Shown: positions 1-9,347, counted from the first letter of the stretch. The stretch: 37,688 bases of DNA from Arsenophonus sp052174535 (GCA_052174535.1 JBQMRQ010000072.1:1-37688); one strand, 5' to 3'. Translations and numbers: made by a program. The notes: generated from the sequence alone by a model not told the origin.

Positions 1-68
<68 letters not shown>

Positions 69-122
69 ACATTACTGAAAATCAATATTAGCAGAAATAT
101 TTAATGATATAAAAATCTTAAT

Positions 123-198
123 GGGGCTATAGCTCAGCTGGGAGAGCGCCTGCTTTGCACGCAGGAGGTCAGCGGTTCAATCCCGCTTAGCTCCACCA
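123..198 (+). tRNA. alaT: tRNA-Ala (UGC)
   Basis: Complete cloverleaf: acceptor strands GGGGCTA and TAGCTCC pair (one G-U), the anticodon stem CCTGC/GCAGG closes loop TTTGCAC with anticodon TGC at 156-158, the T stem AGCGG/CCGCT closes TTCAATC, and CCA is encoded at 196-198. It lies 54 bases after tRNA-Ile, as in enterobacterial rRNA operons of the Ile-Ala class. No tRNA position looks damaged, so the tRNAs probably remain functional although the 23S gene after them is eroded. Confidence 0.97.
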
Positions 199-274
199 TT
201 ACTAGAAAATAAAAATAGATAAAAAGAAAGGTTTTTAAAAACAGTCCAGCAAGAGTATACTGTGAATAATAATA

Positions 275-308
275 CTCTTTAATAATCTATAACAAGCTAA
301 CAATTGAA
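275..308 (+). other. 23S leader element of the rRNA spacer
   Basis: The run beginning CTCTTTAATAATCTATAAC and continuing with AAGCTAACAATTGAA closely follows the conserved enterobacterial spacer between tRNA-Ala and 23S (GTTCTTTAACAATCTGGAAC... followed by AAGCTGAAAATTGAA). In working operons this region helps form the processing stem around 23S. Here it stands in front of a dead 23S gene, so it is a relic or serves only tRNA release. Comparison is from memory of the E. coli spacer. Confidence 0.7.
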
Positions 309-526
309 TTACACTATTGAAAATAGTCTGTGATGATAACTCTTAAAACTCCAATTAGATTGTGTTTTATTGTCATAACGACAAAGTGTTATAAACTAGC
401 AATCAGAAATTTAAAATTATTAAAATTCAAATTTATTTGAGGTATAGCCATCAATACAGCAAGTACCACCTATATTAAGTGGTAAGTATTGCTAGCACTG
501 CAGAAAAAATTGCTATGAAATACACA

Positions 527-1180
527 GCCATAACCAATAAACATATACAATGGATCTATATAGTGAGTCAGGGGTAATGAAAGTATGTACTAATCTCCAA
601 AAAATGTCGATAAGCTAATCTAAATTGCAATATCCAGCGATCTCAAAATAGAGAGACCCAATTTATTTATACATTATTTTTTGATAAAATCATATTAAAA
701 TGAGGCGAACTGGAAAAATAGAAACATCTCACTCACTACAAAAAATTAATAAAGACATCTTAGTATATAGAAGTCAGCAGCCAAAAGTTAACATCCATAT
801 TTACAAATCAGGAGTAAGGACCTCGAAAGTCAAGTAATGCAAGAGATAGATAAATGAGCTAGAAGAGTAGAGAAGGACATATGTTATCCTATCTAACTAT
901 GTAGCTAATCCTTATTAAGATTAAATACTTCTATCTGACAATAATGCACCAGAGTACCAATGAAAGATATGCAAGATAATATAGGACAGCTATAGAATGA
1001 ACAGCGCACCTACACTGTTTTTGAGAAATTCATAATTAGAGTACTGTTTTATACTTTATGAGATATTAATTTTTATTAATCTATCAATATAGAAAAAGGT
1101 AAACCGGGCAAATCAGAAAATAATATGGTATTTCATGTGTTACACTGCCTATTTATCCGAAATGATTTATTATCTGAATC
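527..1180 (+). pseudogene. rrl: 23S rRNA pseudogene, 5' fragment
   Basis: The sequence can be followed collinearly along the first roughly 700 bases of enterobacterial 23S rRNA. Landmarks: 540-580 matches the start region (GTACACGGTGG, GCAGTCAGAGGCGATGAAGG); 608-660 matches GTCGGTAAGG through GGGAAACCCAG; 699-731 reads AATGAGGCGAACTGG then GAAACATCT, nearly unchanged; 875-960 matches GGACACGTGGTATCCTGTCTG, GGCTAAATACT and CCAGTACC; about 1040-1110 matches GTACCTTTTGTATAATGG and GGGAAACCGAG; 1136-1180 matches the GTTAAGTTGCAGGGTATAGA block. Many substitutions hit universally conserved helices and roughly 50 bases are lost overall, so it cannot give a working rRNA. The other three quarters of the gene are not seen; a repeated element (1185-1560) begins where homology stops. 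No 5S gene is seen. Confidence 0.85.
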
Positions 1181-1184
1181 CAAA

Positions 1185-1560
1185 AAGTAATAATAAAAAT
1201 CAACTAATTTTATTATACCAGAAAGAAGACCCATACAGTAATCTGTTCGCTTCTCGGTTCCCATTCTTTTATCAAAACACGAATATTATTCGCTTCTCCA
1301 GTCATGATTATCCTAAATTTTAAGCAAGAGAAGGAGGGTGGAAAAGGATAAACTGATTTTACTAAATACAACTGCATTAAGTGGTAATTAATGAAAGTAT
1401 GCTTACCAATCAATTAATCACCTATAAAAGAAAGAAGGATAATCCCTCTCTCATTTTCTCTACTGCAGAAAATACAGGTCTATCTGAGTAGATAGACCTA
1501 ATAAATGCAAAAAGTATGACAATTTCTATTTCTCTAGTAAGATATCCAGAGAATAATTTT
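1185..1560 (-). repeat. Decayed repeat R1, copy a (matches 16600-16950)
   Basis: Read on the minus strand this stretch aligns by eye with the plus strand at about 16600-16950. Shared blocks include AGAGAAATAGAAATTGTCAT, ATACTTTCATTAATTACC and a following AATGGGAA/ATTGGGAA segment. Both copies give the peptide REIEIVIL in the same relative place, so the ancestor was probably protein-coding, then broken by stops and shifts. The family is not recognised; a mobile element or prophage gene present in several copies is the simplest reading. It sits directly at the end of the alignable 23S relic. Confidence 0.55.
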
Positions 1561-3030
1561 ACGCAGATATACATTCCCCTAACTAAACTAGTTTTTAGCA
1601 TTGATAACGGCTATAAAAAAATTTTTTGAAAAACAGAGTAAAATTTCAAATGATAAATTAGTCTATGGTATCGACGAATACTTTCCTGCAGGACTTGTGC
1701 CAATAAGTAGTGTGTTTAACTCACCCCCCACAAACTTCATATGAGCACTACGACTGTATTATATTCTAAATCTTCCTACAGGTCTTTTCTGGCAAAGCTT
1801 TAATTCAAAAACATTCAGTTCCATGCAGTGTCAAAACTATCGAACAATGCTTAGAGCATCGCAGATTTATATTTTACCTACCTGGAATTAGCAATAAATT
1901 ACTTTTACTATCCCTCATTTTCTTTAGCTTTTTCTTTAAAAAACTGCCAGCTACTCAATATTCTGTTTCGCACCGCCAACACATGAGCACTATCTGCAAG
2001 TAGAAGGTCAAGTAATCGAATTGATATTTTTTATGCTTTTCAAGATTATGTATAAGAACTCAACCAACCATCCACATGTTCATCTCTCCATCACCCTATA
2101 GAAGTTTGAATATTAGCATGCTGTATTTAAGGATGTTGAATTGCTTTTCAAAAAAAACGGCTTAGTACCATTTAGCAAAACGTTGTATCATCCTGGCTTA
2201 TACATCATAACTATGATCTGATAAATCCCAATAATCTTCTTAACACCCTATAAAACATTATCTGCACCAAGAGAAGCAGTAGAAGCGTTACCTGAAATCT
2301 GCAAGTATGGATATTACTGGAAAACATTTCGTTAAAAACGAAATGGCGTGTAGGTAAATAGGGTAAAATAACTTCAGGTACTATCTTAAGCGATACAGCC
2401 TTAATATCCGCGTTCAAAACTGCAGAATTACTGAGGGGGGAGGTAGAGCTATACATTATTAACATCATTACATAATTACTATTAAAACTGAACTTAACAA
2501 AACTGGCAAGCAGACGCTAACGCAAGAAGAGATGATCGTGTGCTATAATCAACCATATTCTAGCGAGCCCTTTTAAAATAGTGTATTACTTGACTTTTTA
2601 TCGATTCCTAAAGCAATTTTTTGCCACTTTGATCACATTTACTTTAGTCACTTTAATCTCAAGATCACTAATAGCAATCTATATAGTTCGATATAACAGA
2701 TAATCGTTACGGGCGATAGGAAAGATAGCGATGAGTGTATTGTCACAATACACACGTCAAGTTCATCCTCAATAATAGTCTCTATCAGATATCTGTCATA
2801 TGAATTACGGATAAGTTCATATAAGATATGAGAGGTAATATATGATTTTTAGATATCTATAAGAATAGATTTTCTTCATGACATAATATCTATCTCTATT
2901 ATCAAATTATTCACGAAATTAATCAGTAGGATACCGTCATAGAATCTTTGAGACTCATCACTAGAAATGAACATAACTCAATATTAATTACTGTCATTTT
3001 TAAAAACATTAAATTAACTTGAGTAGCATA
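1561..3030. other. Decayed intergenic region, no intact gene
   Basis: No convincing gene. Base composition is patchy, with GC-richer stretches at about 1680-2130 and 2200-2600 that look like dead coding sequence. The longest open frame (2211-2468, minus) has no recognised family and no good ribosome site. A short block near 2630-2700 belongs to repeat family R4 (TTTAATCTCAAGATCACTA..). The span would otherwise have had to hold the rest of 23S, of which I see no trace. Confidence 0.5.
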
Positions 3031-3031
3031 C

Positions 3032-3063
3032 TATAATGCTTATTCTTATTAATATAAGAATAA
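3032..3063 (+). promoter_or_regulatory. Possible feo promoter -10 and hairpin
   Basis: A good -10 hexamer TATAAT (3032-3037) is followed at once by a perfect inverted repeat TTATTCTTA-TTAATA-TAAGAATAA (3040-3063) and then a T-rich run, about 75 bases before the feoA start. It may be the remains of the feo control region. No clear -35, Fur box or FNR box is seen. The stem is almost all A-T, so chance is possible in such AT-rich DNA. Confidence 0.3.
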
Positions 3064-3137
3064 AATATTTTTATTAATTTTGCTATTTATATGGTATCTA
3101 TTTGCGATACCTCTATTTTTACCTTAATAGAGGTAAA

Positions 3138-3380
3138 ATGTTTATATTGATAATTAGAAATTTTTAATATAATTTATCGGATTTTCCTAATAAATATATC
3201 TTTTTTACTGTTAAAATCACTTTTTTTAATATATTACCCTAAAACTTTTTTAACCTTATTAGCTATAGAATAAGCGCTTGGATTATTCTATTTAAATTAA
3301 AACTTATCATATAAATTGATAAAAATAAGAAAATATCTTACCTTATTAAATTTTAATGATATCAGCAACTAAACAGTATA
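3138..3380 (+). pseudogene. feoA: feoA pseudogene (ferrous iron transport protein A)
   Basis: FeoA is a small SH3-like cytosolic protein needed with FeoB for Fe(II) uptake. An ATG at 3138 has a ribosome site (AGAGG) eight bases upstream. About 40 bases on, GGATTTTCC reproduces the GFS of the family motif ITGFSR, and the following DNA can be aligned base by base with the segment coding for EISPAYRQKLLSLGMLPGSS (K-x-L/F and MLP-like remnants near 3215-3250). In-frame stops occur every few codons, and indels shift the frame. Position directly before the feoB relic and feoC supports the call. 3' end is approximate. Confidence 0.72.
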
Positions 3381-3443
3381 AAATACTTTTATGATAGCTA
3401 AAAATAATAGCCTATTACTTATTACTCATCTTACACTAAAACT

Positions 3444-5765
3444 ATGAAATTACTAACTATTATCTTTGTTAGTAACCCTAACAACAGTAAAAAACACTTT
3501 TTAATAATTAATAGGCATAAGTGTGGACGCAAATCTGTGGAAACAGGACTGCTATTACCATTAAACAAAAAGGTTTAATCGCTTTTAAATCTTAGAATTT
3601 AATATTGAATTAGCTAATTTGCCAGTACCTATTCAATGACTACTAATTCATAACGAACTTTAATTGATAAGCAAATTTGCTTGCTATTCATGTTGAGTAG
3701 CAAAACCGATATATTGATCAATGTTATTGATGTCGCTATAAAACCTGAAATCTAATCTTTATCAAAATTAAAACTTATTGAATTACCTCTCTCCCTTGTT
3801 TTGTAGCAATTAATATAATGGATTTTATTAGAAAAAATATCTAAATAAATAATTAATGAACTTCAAACACACCCTAAGTTGTTCGATTATCTCATTAGCC
3901 TTAAACTAGTGCAAAAAGTATTATAAAATTAAATAATTGATTAATAAAAATCGTAATAATTTTATTTTAAAACCTAATCTGCTATCAAAAATTTTCACTA
4001 AAGTAGAAATTTAACTCAAATTATCGACTATAATAAATTCAATTATTAATAGCGCTTTAACTAACAATCAAAAATATTAAAATCGACACCCCTATCCTTA
4101 AATAGGTACCACTACTTCCGCTAATAAGTTAGATAAAATTAAAGACGTTTGCAATCTCAACAACAAGAAGAGCCTAAACTTATTATCATTATTGATGTAC
4201 GCTATTAAAATATTGCAACTATTTTAAAAGAAGTTATTAATTTTGAAAAAGAAAAATTGAATCCTTTAACATAATTTATTGATAATATACTACTTAATCT
4301 CTAGTTTTTCTGGCTATATTCTTTTATTATTAATTAATACTTACACTTTCTATCAATACTTATAAGTGCGTTATATCTTCTTTTAAATGTGTCTCAAAAG
4401 CTATTTTAGCTACGTAATTCATGTGTTATTCATACTTTTACTTGCTACAATAGTTAACGGTTTCACTTGTTCAAAGTGAAGGTGCTGATATGCATACCAT
4501 ATCTCTATTAATTTACAAATTAGTTTAATATATTTATTTATTTTGATATTAAAAGAGCTCAAAGCTATATAAGCAAATATGCAGCATCTGTCATAGACAG
4601 ACTGATAAAGCAACAGATCTATCTGATAAATCTTTTCTTCCTTTTTATTCTTGGTTTTATCTGTAATGTGCCTGCTATTATAGAAAAGGATGTACATTAA
4701 ATACCCCCACATTCGTAAATTATTAATTAAGATTTAATGGTACCTTTTATGTCTTATCCTGCAGAACTGACTACTTTTTGTTTTCACATCTGTTTTTATA
4801 AAAAACGAAAGAATTGTTTTCTATTTATTTATTAGGCATTTTCATTTCTATCTTAACTGAGTTAAAGTTACCATAAAACATAATATTACAAAGAGCCCAT
4901 CACCCCCATTTATCATCAATTTATCAGTTCACATCATGACCATATTTAAAAAAAATTACTATTAGATATTTGACAAAAACTAAAAGTTTTTATATTAAAG
5001 TTAAAAACTGATTATTATTGCCAGTATAAGTATCTGGATACTTAATAGTTTTTATTTATCCGCTAAAGTTATTGATAACATTAACTACTCAACATCATTA
5101 GCCTGAGTAAGTAAAACTGTTATCCAGTTATTGAACTCTATCCTCATCAATATAATTTTTTCTAAAAACTACTAAACTTATTACTGATGTATTTAACTAA
5201 ATAAGTAGTTATATACACATTGAATACTCTGGTACACCGTTAAAATATTACTCAAGCACTTTTTAGTGGTAAGGAATTTAATTTGTTAGATGAATTATAG
5301 GATGTAGTTAATAAAACTTGAGATAACTTAAACTTAAAAAATATTAAGATTAAGTGCTATCTTCAATTCAATTGAAGATAATAAAGATAATGGTAATAAT
5401 AATAGTAATATTATAGTATTACTTTATGGCTCATGATGCCACAAATCGGATTGATTCTTCATGAGCCCATAATTATCTAATATTTCTTCTACTTTATATT
5501 TCATATATTTTTATATATGATATTATTTCTAGCGAATCCAATCTTAATTGGATAACATTTTTTATTTTAGAAGGCTTGAATATTATTCAGTTTTATTTTT
5601 TACGAAGTAGCCATTTTCAGAATATTAACAATAATAGCAAGTAAATCATTAAATGCTCCTCATATTTAATCTACTGCTAATTATATTGTTATACCTTTCA
5701 TATAAAACATAATATTAAAATTTCCATGCATAATGTTCACAAATATAACTACACCCAAAATAGAT
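3444..5765 (+). pseudogene. feoB: feoB pseudogene (ferrous iron permease), near full length
   Basis: FeoB is the GTPase-coupled inner-membrane Fe(II) transporter. The ATG at 3444 opens with MKLLTIIFVSNPNNSKKH, against family MKKLTIGLIGNPNSGKTT, so the G1 loop (GNPNSGKT) is destroyed. Further islands read in order: DILINVIDVA (3708) for DLLINVVDAS, followed by AINIMDF for ALNMLDI; DVRY-NIATILKEVIN (4194) for DARYQCIAAICDVVS; YISKYAASVIDRL (4563) for YMARAAFVMDRL; ICNVPAI (4659) for GCNVPSV; LSAKVIDNIN (5056) for LSGKIVDNIN; TLNTL (about 5218); EFNLLDEL (5274) for EFNLGEEL. All lie on the plus strand but in changing frames, with many stops. The span of about 2320 bases equals an intact gene of roughly 773 codons and ends just before feoC, so decay was by point mutations and small indels. 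Confidence 0.93.
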
Positions 5766-5790
5766 CTTCTTGCTATAAGAGGATAATAAG

Positions 5791-6030
5791 ATGATCAGTT
5801 TATTACAAATCAGAGATATGGTTGCGCTATATGGTAGAATGGATGCTTATCAAATAAGTCAGAAATTTTCTGCTTCATTACCTATTATTGAAGCCATGTT
5901 AGATAAATTAGCTGACATGGGAAAATTAGAACAAATTTATCAATCATCCTGCTTAAGTGACTATAGTTGTAAGCAATGCTCAGAAATAAAAAAATGTAAT
6001 CTAAAAATTTATCAAGTCACTTCTTTCTAA
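5791..6030 (+). CDS. feoC: FeoC, [Fe-S]-dependent transcriptional regulator/partner of FeoB
   Basis: 79 residues, the usual FeoC length (about 78). The N-terminal winged-helix part (residues 1-50) starts SLLQIRDMVALYGRMDAYQIS, and the C-terminal loop keeps the four cysteines C54, C60, C63 and C69 (CLSDYSCKQC..KKC) proposed to bind an Fe-S cluster. A strong ribosome site (AGAGG) lies ahead of the ATG. In enterobacteria FeoC acts on the feo promoter and protects FeoB from proteolysis. Both feoA and feoB upstream are dead, so the protein has no obvious partner here. It may be a pseudogene in waiting that has escaped hits because it is short, or it may have a separate role. It is convergent with bioH. 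Confidence 0.88.
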   Translation: MISLLQIRDMVALYGRMDAYQISQKFSASLPIIEAMLDKLADMGKLEQIYQSSCLSDYSCKQCSEIKKCNLKIYQVTSF

Positions 6031-6034
6031 TTTA

Positions 6035-6076
6035 TGCAAGTAATCGATTATTTTAATAAAATATTGCTTACTTGCA
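6035..6076. terminator. Bidirectional hairpin terminator between feoC and bioH
   Basis: A perfect outer inverted repeat TGCAAGTAA (6035-6043) / TTACTTGCA (6068-6076) encloses a second one, TATTTTA/TAAAATA. On the plus strand it is followed by CAAAAATCTTTTTAATT. It lies in the 81-base gap between two convergent genes, the expected place for a shared terminator. Confidence 0.65.
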
Positions 6077-6111
6077 CAAAAATCTTTTTAATTCCATTCT
6101 AATCTCTATAT

Positions 6112-6888
6112 TCATCTCTCTAATTGATAAGAAAAATCAACTAATAACTGAATAAACTGATTAGGATCAGAAATAAACGGAGCATGGTCGGCATGTTTTA
6201 TTACTACTGAATGAGAATTAGGTAACCATTTATCCAGAATTGGTACTATTTTTTTTGGTACTAAACTATCAAGCTCGCCATAAATGCGTAAAAAAGGTTT
6301 TTTTAAAATTAATAATGATTCCCGTAGATCAGTTGTTCGCAAAATTTCTAAACCTGCGTTTAATACGGCAACTGAAGGTAATGGTTGTTCTAATATTACC
6401 GATTTTAACAATTGTATATCGCCATTAGCTGTTTTAGTTCCCAATGTTTGCAACACAAGAAAACGTTCTACAGTACGATGAAAATCAGTCTTTAATTGTT
6501 GCTCAAAACCCCTAAGTACTGCAGGTTTAATACCTGGCCAATTTTCTTGTTGTCCAAAACATGGCGATGAAGCTACTGTTATTAAACCCGCTATTTCAGC
6601 TTGATGGTTAATTGCAATAATACTGGCAATTAATCCGCCTAACGACCAACCTAACCAGATAGCCTGTTTAGGCGCTTTATGCCAAATTACTTCTGCCATT
6701 TTTTGCAACGACATAGGCGGAAAAAAATTACTACGACCATAGCCAGGTAAGTCAACAAGATGGAGACGAAAATGGGAACCACATCCAACTTCAATTATAC
6801 GCCAAACTTCTGCATTCAATCCCCATCCGTGCAATAGCACGATATCTTGTTTTCCTTTACCAAACTGCTGCCAAAACAGTGTCGTCAT
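6112..6888 (-). CDS. bioH: BioH, pimeloyl-[ACP] methyl ester carboxylesterase
   Basis: BioH removes the methyl group from pimeloyl-ACP methyl ester, ending the BioC-BioH route to the pimelate half of biotin; it is cytosolic. Alpha/beta hydrolase of 258 residues, family length 256. Visible: LLHGWGLNAEVW (oxyanion loop), nucleophile serine in GWSLGG, TVASSPCF, acid Asp in GELDSLVP and His in HADHAPF, so the catalytic triad is complete. I chose the ATG at 6888: it has GAGAGAA before it and matches the family start. An upstream in-frame ATG at 6924 would add 12 unrelated residues. The neighbour order feoC/bioH/gntX is the enterobacterial one. Its intact state among dead genes suggests that biotin, or its supply to a host, is still under selection (inference). 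Confidence 0.95.
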   Translation of the reverse strand: MTTLFWQQFGKGKQDIVLLHGWGLNAEVWRIIEVGCGSHFRLHLVDLPGYGRSNFFPPMSLQKMAEVIWHKAPKQAIWLGWSLGGLIASIIAINHQAEIAGLITVASSPCFGQQENWPGIKPAVLRGFEQQLKTDFHRTVERFLVLQTLGTKTANGDIQLLKSVILEQPLPSVAVLNAGLEILRTTDLRESLLILKKPFLRIYGELDSLVPKKIVPILDKWLPNSHSVVIKHADHAPFISDPNQFIQLLVDFSYQLER

Positions 6889-6989
6889 AGCTATTCTCTC
6901 TTTATACGTATAAAATGACATCATTATGTTAATAACAGCTGGGTGGTATCTTAGGTACGTATGGCAGAAAACACTAAAATCTCGCTTTC

Positions 6990-7600
6990 ATGGCATTTAT
7001 TGTTACTGTTAAAGGTTTGCCTTATCTAAAATAAGTTTGTCATAACTGTGCTTATCTGTAGAACAATTTACTCTTGTTTGTAATCAGTAATTATAAACTT
7101 CATCTTTTTAACCTATTAATAACAATCTTATTGTTATTACTCCCTATATACCACTACTAAACAATCTAATACAACAGTGCAAATTTGAAAATAACCTAAA
7201 TTACTTTATCTTTGCGCGGTTATTTCTACCTTATTGGCAATAAAAGGATATCGTTAATAACGATACTACAAAATAGATATAATAATAGCGAGATACCATT
7301 TCATCATGGTAAATATTGGTAACATGAATTTAATTAAACTGGTTTAATAGTAACTCAATTAGCTTATTAGCTATGGTATTAATTTAAACTAATTTAATTA
7401 GTTGCATTAGTATTTACATTATACTATTACAAACTCAATTTTCTTCTAAAATACACAAAAATCTTAATAACGTTTTAGCGTATAAAAATCGTTTAAAGAT
7501 CATTATTACTACCTTATCTAATATTACCCTTATAATAAAAATAATAATGAATGAAGTCACTAAGTAAGTGATTAGTAATAGAAAAAATTCATTCTAACTC
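6990..7600 (+). pseudogene. gntX: gntX (comF-like) pseudogene
   Basis: GntX/ComF is a phosphoribosyltransferase-fold protein linked to DNA uptake and gluconate loci. Broken plus-strand frames read VTVKGL near 6998 (family start LTVPGL), IPFHHGKYW..EFN..GLIV at 7293-7350 against VPLWQRRHWRRGFNQSDLL, then FF..TQKS..RF at 7441 against HFLSARLRKRNLKNAF. Stops interrupt every island. It is divergent from bioH, exactly where E. coli has gntX. Ends are approximate. The next gene in E. coli, nfuA, was not recognised downstream. Confidence 0.75.
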
Positions 7601-7827
7601 TGGACGATATTCAGAAAAGCAATTCATTATTTATCTTATGTTTTAGCTTTAAAATATCGCACGTCACACATCAGAAAATTAAAAGCGTTTACATCAATAT
7701 AATATTACTATCAAAAATTTCATTTTTATATGCTTTTTGCGCGTATAAAATATTTTACCTTTTAATATTAAACAATTTGGATGCAAATTATAAATAAAAA
7801 ATATCTTACTTGCTGCTATCAAGTTAT

Positions 7828-7905
7828 ACTGATTTCTGGTGTATGGAGTTTATAGATACTAGTCGTATCCTACCAATTAATTTTGTAAATAATTTTAATA
7901 AAATA
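7828..7905 (+). repeat. Decayed repeat R3, copy a (matches 22418-22497)
   Basis: Shares TGATTTCTGGTGTAT then a collinear run (AGTTT..GATA/GAAG..CGTATC..AATTGATTT/AATTAATTTT..GATGAC/AATAATTT) with 22418-22497 in the same orientation. The match is short and was found by eye. Both copies lie near R2 copies, so they may be parts of one larger dead element. Confidence 0.45.
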
Positions 7906-8109
7906 AATTTACTGATCCATCTCAGTATAGAAACCATGTCCTTTCACCGAGAAACAGGATCATGGCTTTAGAAATTATCTGTGGCTTATGTCTCGGCAGG
8001 CATACACATGAAAGCAGAAACTTTTCGATATTTTATATGCTTTAAATAAAGCGAGAATATCAAGTTACTAATGGATATTCTGTTACTGACTTCCACTAAC
8101 ATACCACCA

Positions 8110-8200
8110 ATTTTTAGGCGCTTTCATTTTAACATTGTCACAATACCCATCTGTATAGTTCTCTGTATCAAATAAACCGTTACGTATGACAGAATAAACT
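8110..8200 (-). repeat. Short decayed repeat R4 member
   Basis: On the minus strand it reads DGYCDNVKMKAPKNWWYV, which is similar to SDVEIKMTKNIGVWI read from the minus strand at about 15195-15262. Related blocks occur at about 2630-2700 (minus) and 22735-22790 (plus). The family of the ancestral protein is unknown to me. Confidence 0.35.
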
Positions 8201-8572
8201 CTCGTTAACAAGAGGGAGAGCGGCTTAAAAAATATTATTGCAACATGTGGCTTTAGAGCTTTATCTCAAGAACAGTGCTATCAGTCAACCTAGTACAATT
8301 ATAGATGTGTTCATGCAAGGTATCATAGGATAATATTGGTTTTGTAAATACCTGTAAAATAGAACTTTTATGGTATATCATCTCTCTGTTGTTGATTTCA
8401 TTAATGAAATCAAAAAGCCAGGATACACTAGCATCTCCAAAATTTCATACATTAGACATCAGCATAACTTAATCTTATTAGAAAAATAATAAACTAAACT
8501 TTTTCCATGTCAGTAAAAGTTGTTTGATATAAAACTCTTATCCTATAAAAATTTTCAGTATTATATATGGTT

Positions 8573-9250
8573 ACTATGAAAAACAAGTAGTCATATAGAT
8601 AAAAGAAACTCTTTCTTTACTTCCTACTAACATAAAGCTATATATTATTAGTTGACTTGTCGATAATCTGTCGGATGATGTTGATTTATGCATTAAAAAG
8701 TCATTCTACTTTATCACTACCCATATTATCATAATAAATATACTATCCCCCTGCATAAGGATAGCTAATTAGAGTTACAACAATATTCTTGGAAAATTTT
8801 CAATTACAGGAAAACATTTAATAATCTAATTAGAAGTCCTCTATAAGAGGCTACATAAAAAGGATAAATAATTTAATTATTAATGATGTTGTATATATTA
8901 AATAGTTTAACTTTATGGAAGTCAGAAAAACAAATAACATTTATTTAAAAATAACGTTTAGATGTGGGATCACTATCTCCTTTCTTTAGCGGAGATAAGT
9001 TAATATAAATGTACTAAGTGCTATTGTTAAAGTTGATAAAACTATTTATCCATGAATCCTTTAAACAAAAGCGTTATTTTCCACATAGGAAAACTAGAAA
9101 TACGGGAGAAGAGGAGATAAAAAAGAACGAATCGCGATATTAATCGTCCCATATATTTATGGGGTTATATGATTGATAAGATTCTTTAAAATTTCATGTA
9201 GAGTATATTAGTAGATTAAAAAGATCGCTGAGTAGATAGATTCTATAGTG
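8573..9250 (+). repeat. Decayed repeat R2, copy a (matches 21590-22200)
   Basis: Collinear with 21590-22200 for about 600 bases in the same orientation, with many substitutions and small indels. Shared blocks: AGTCATATAGAT, ATTAGAAGTCCTCT, AAGCGTTAT and AATACGG..GAAGAGGAGA. Both copies give the peptide FNN(V/L)IRSPL at the same point, so the ancestor was coding. Neither copy is open. A duplicated mobile or prophage gene is the likely origin; no family recognised. Confidence 0.6.
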
Positions 9251-9253
9251 TAA

Positions 9254-9273
9254 GATTTTTTATTTAAAAAATC
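9254..9273. other. Perfect A/T hairpin
   Basis: GATTTTTTA-TT-TAAAAAATC is a perfect 9-base-pair inverted repeat. It is downstream of polA beyond the better terminator candidate at 9329-9347. It may act as a backup terminator on either strand or be chance in AT-rich DNA. Confidence 0.3.
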
Positions 9274-9328
9274 TCTAATCTAAGAAGATTGTTAAAATCA
9301 CAACAATTAAATACAAAAATAATTATAT

Positions 9329-9347
9329 GCTTTTCTCATAGAAAAGC
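9329..9347 (-). terminator. polA terminator
   Basis: On the minus strand GCTTTTCT-ATG-AGAAAAGC forms an 8-base-pair stem with a 3-base loop, followed by ATATAATTATTTTTG. It begins 45 bases past the polA stop codon. No Spot 42 RNA-like sequence, which follows polA in E. coli, is seen here. Confidence 0.6.

Larger units (their letters stand above)
7601..9253. other. Gene-free stretch with repeat debris
   Basis: No intact gene. It holds short or long diverged repeats listed separately (R3 copy a, R4, R2 copy a). Between them I see AT-rich sequence with frequent stops in all frames and nothing that I can name. Confidence 0.5.

Noticed and set aside
1640..1760. Minus-strand peptide GELNTLLIGTSPAG, reminiscent of the GTSAGG motif of HipA-type toxins, with VLNADIKAV at about 2400
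   Set aside because: Only a few residues fit, spacing is uncertain and no kinase motif follows; not enough to name the relic.
2211..2468. 85-codon open frame on the minus strand
   Set aside because: No family recognised, no good ribosome site, and it lies in a tract with other broken frames; kept only as part of the decayed region.
4419..4712. 97-codon open frame on the minus strand
   Set aside because: It lies antisense to the feoB pseudogene, whose own plus-strand peptides (YAASVIDRL, CNVPAI) explain the sequence.
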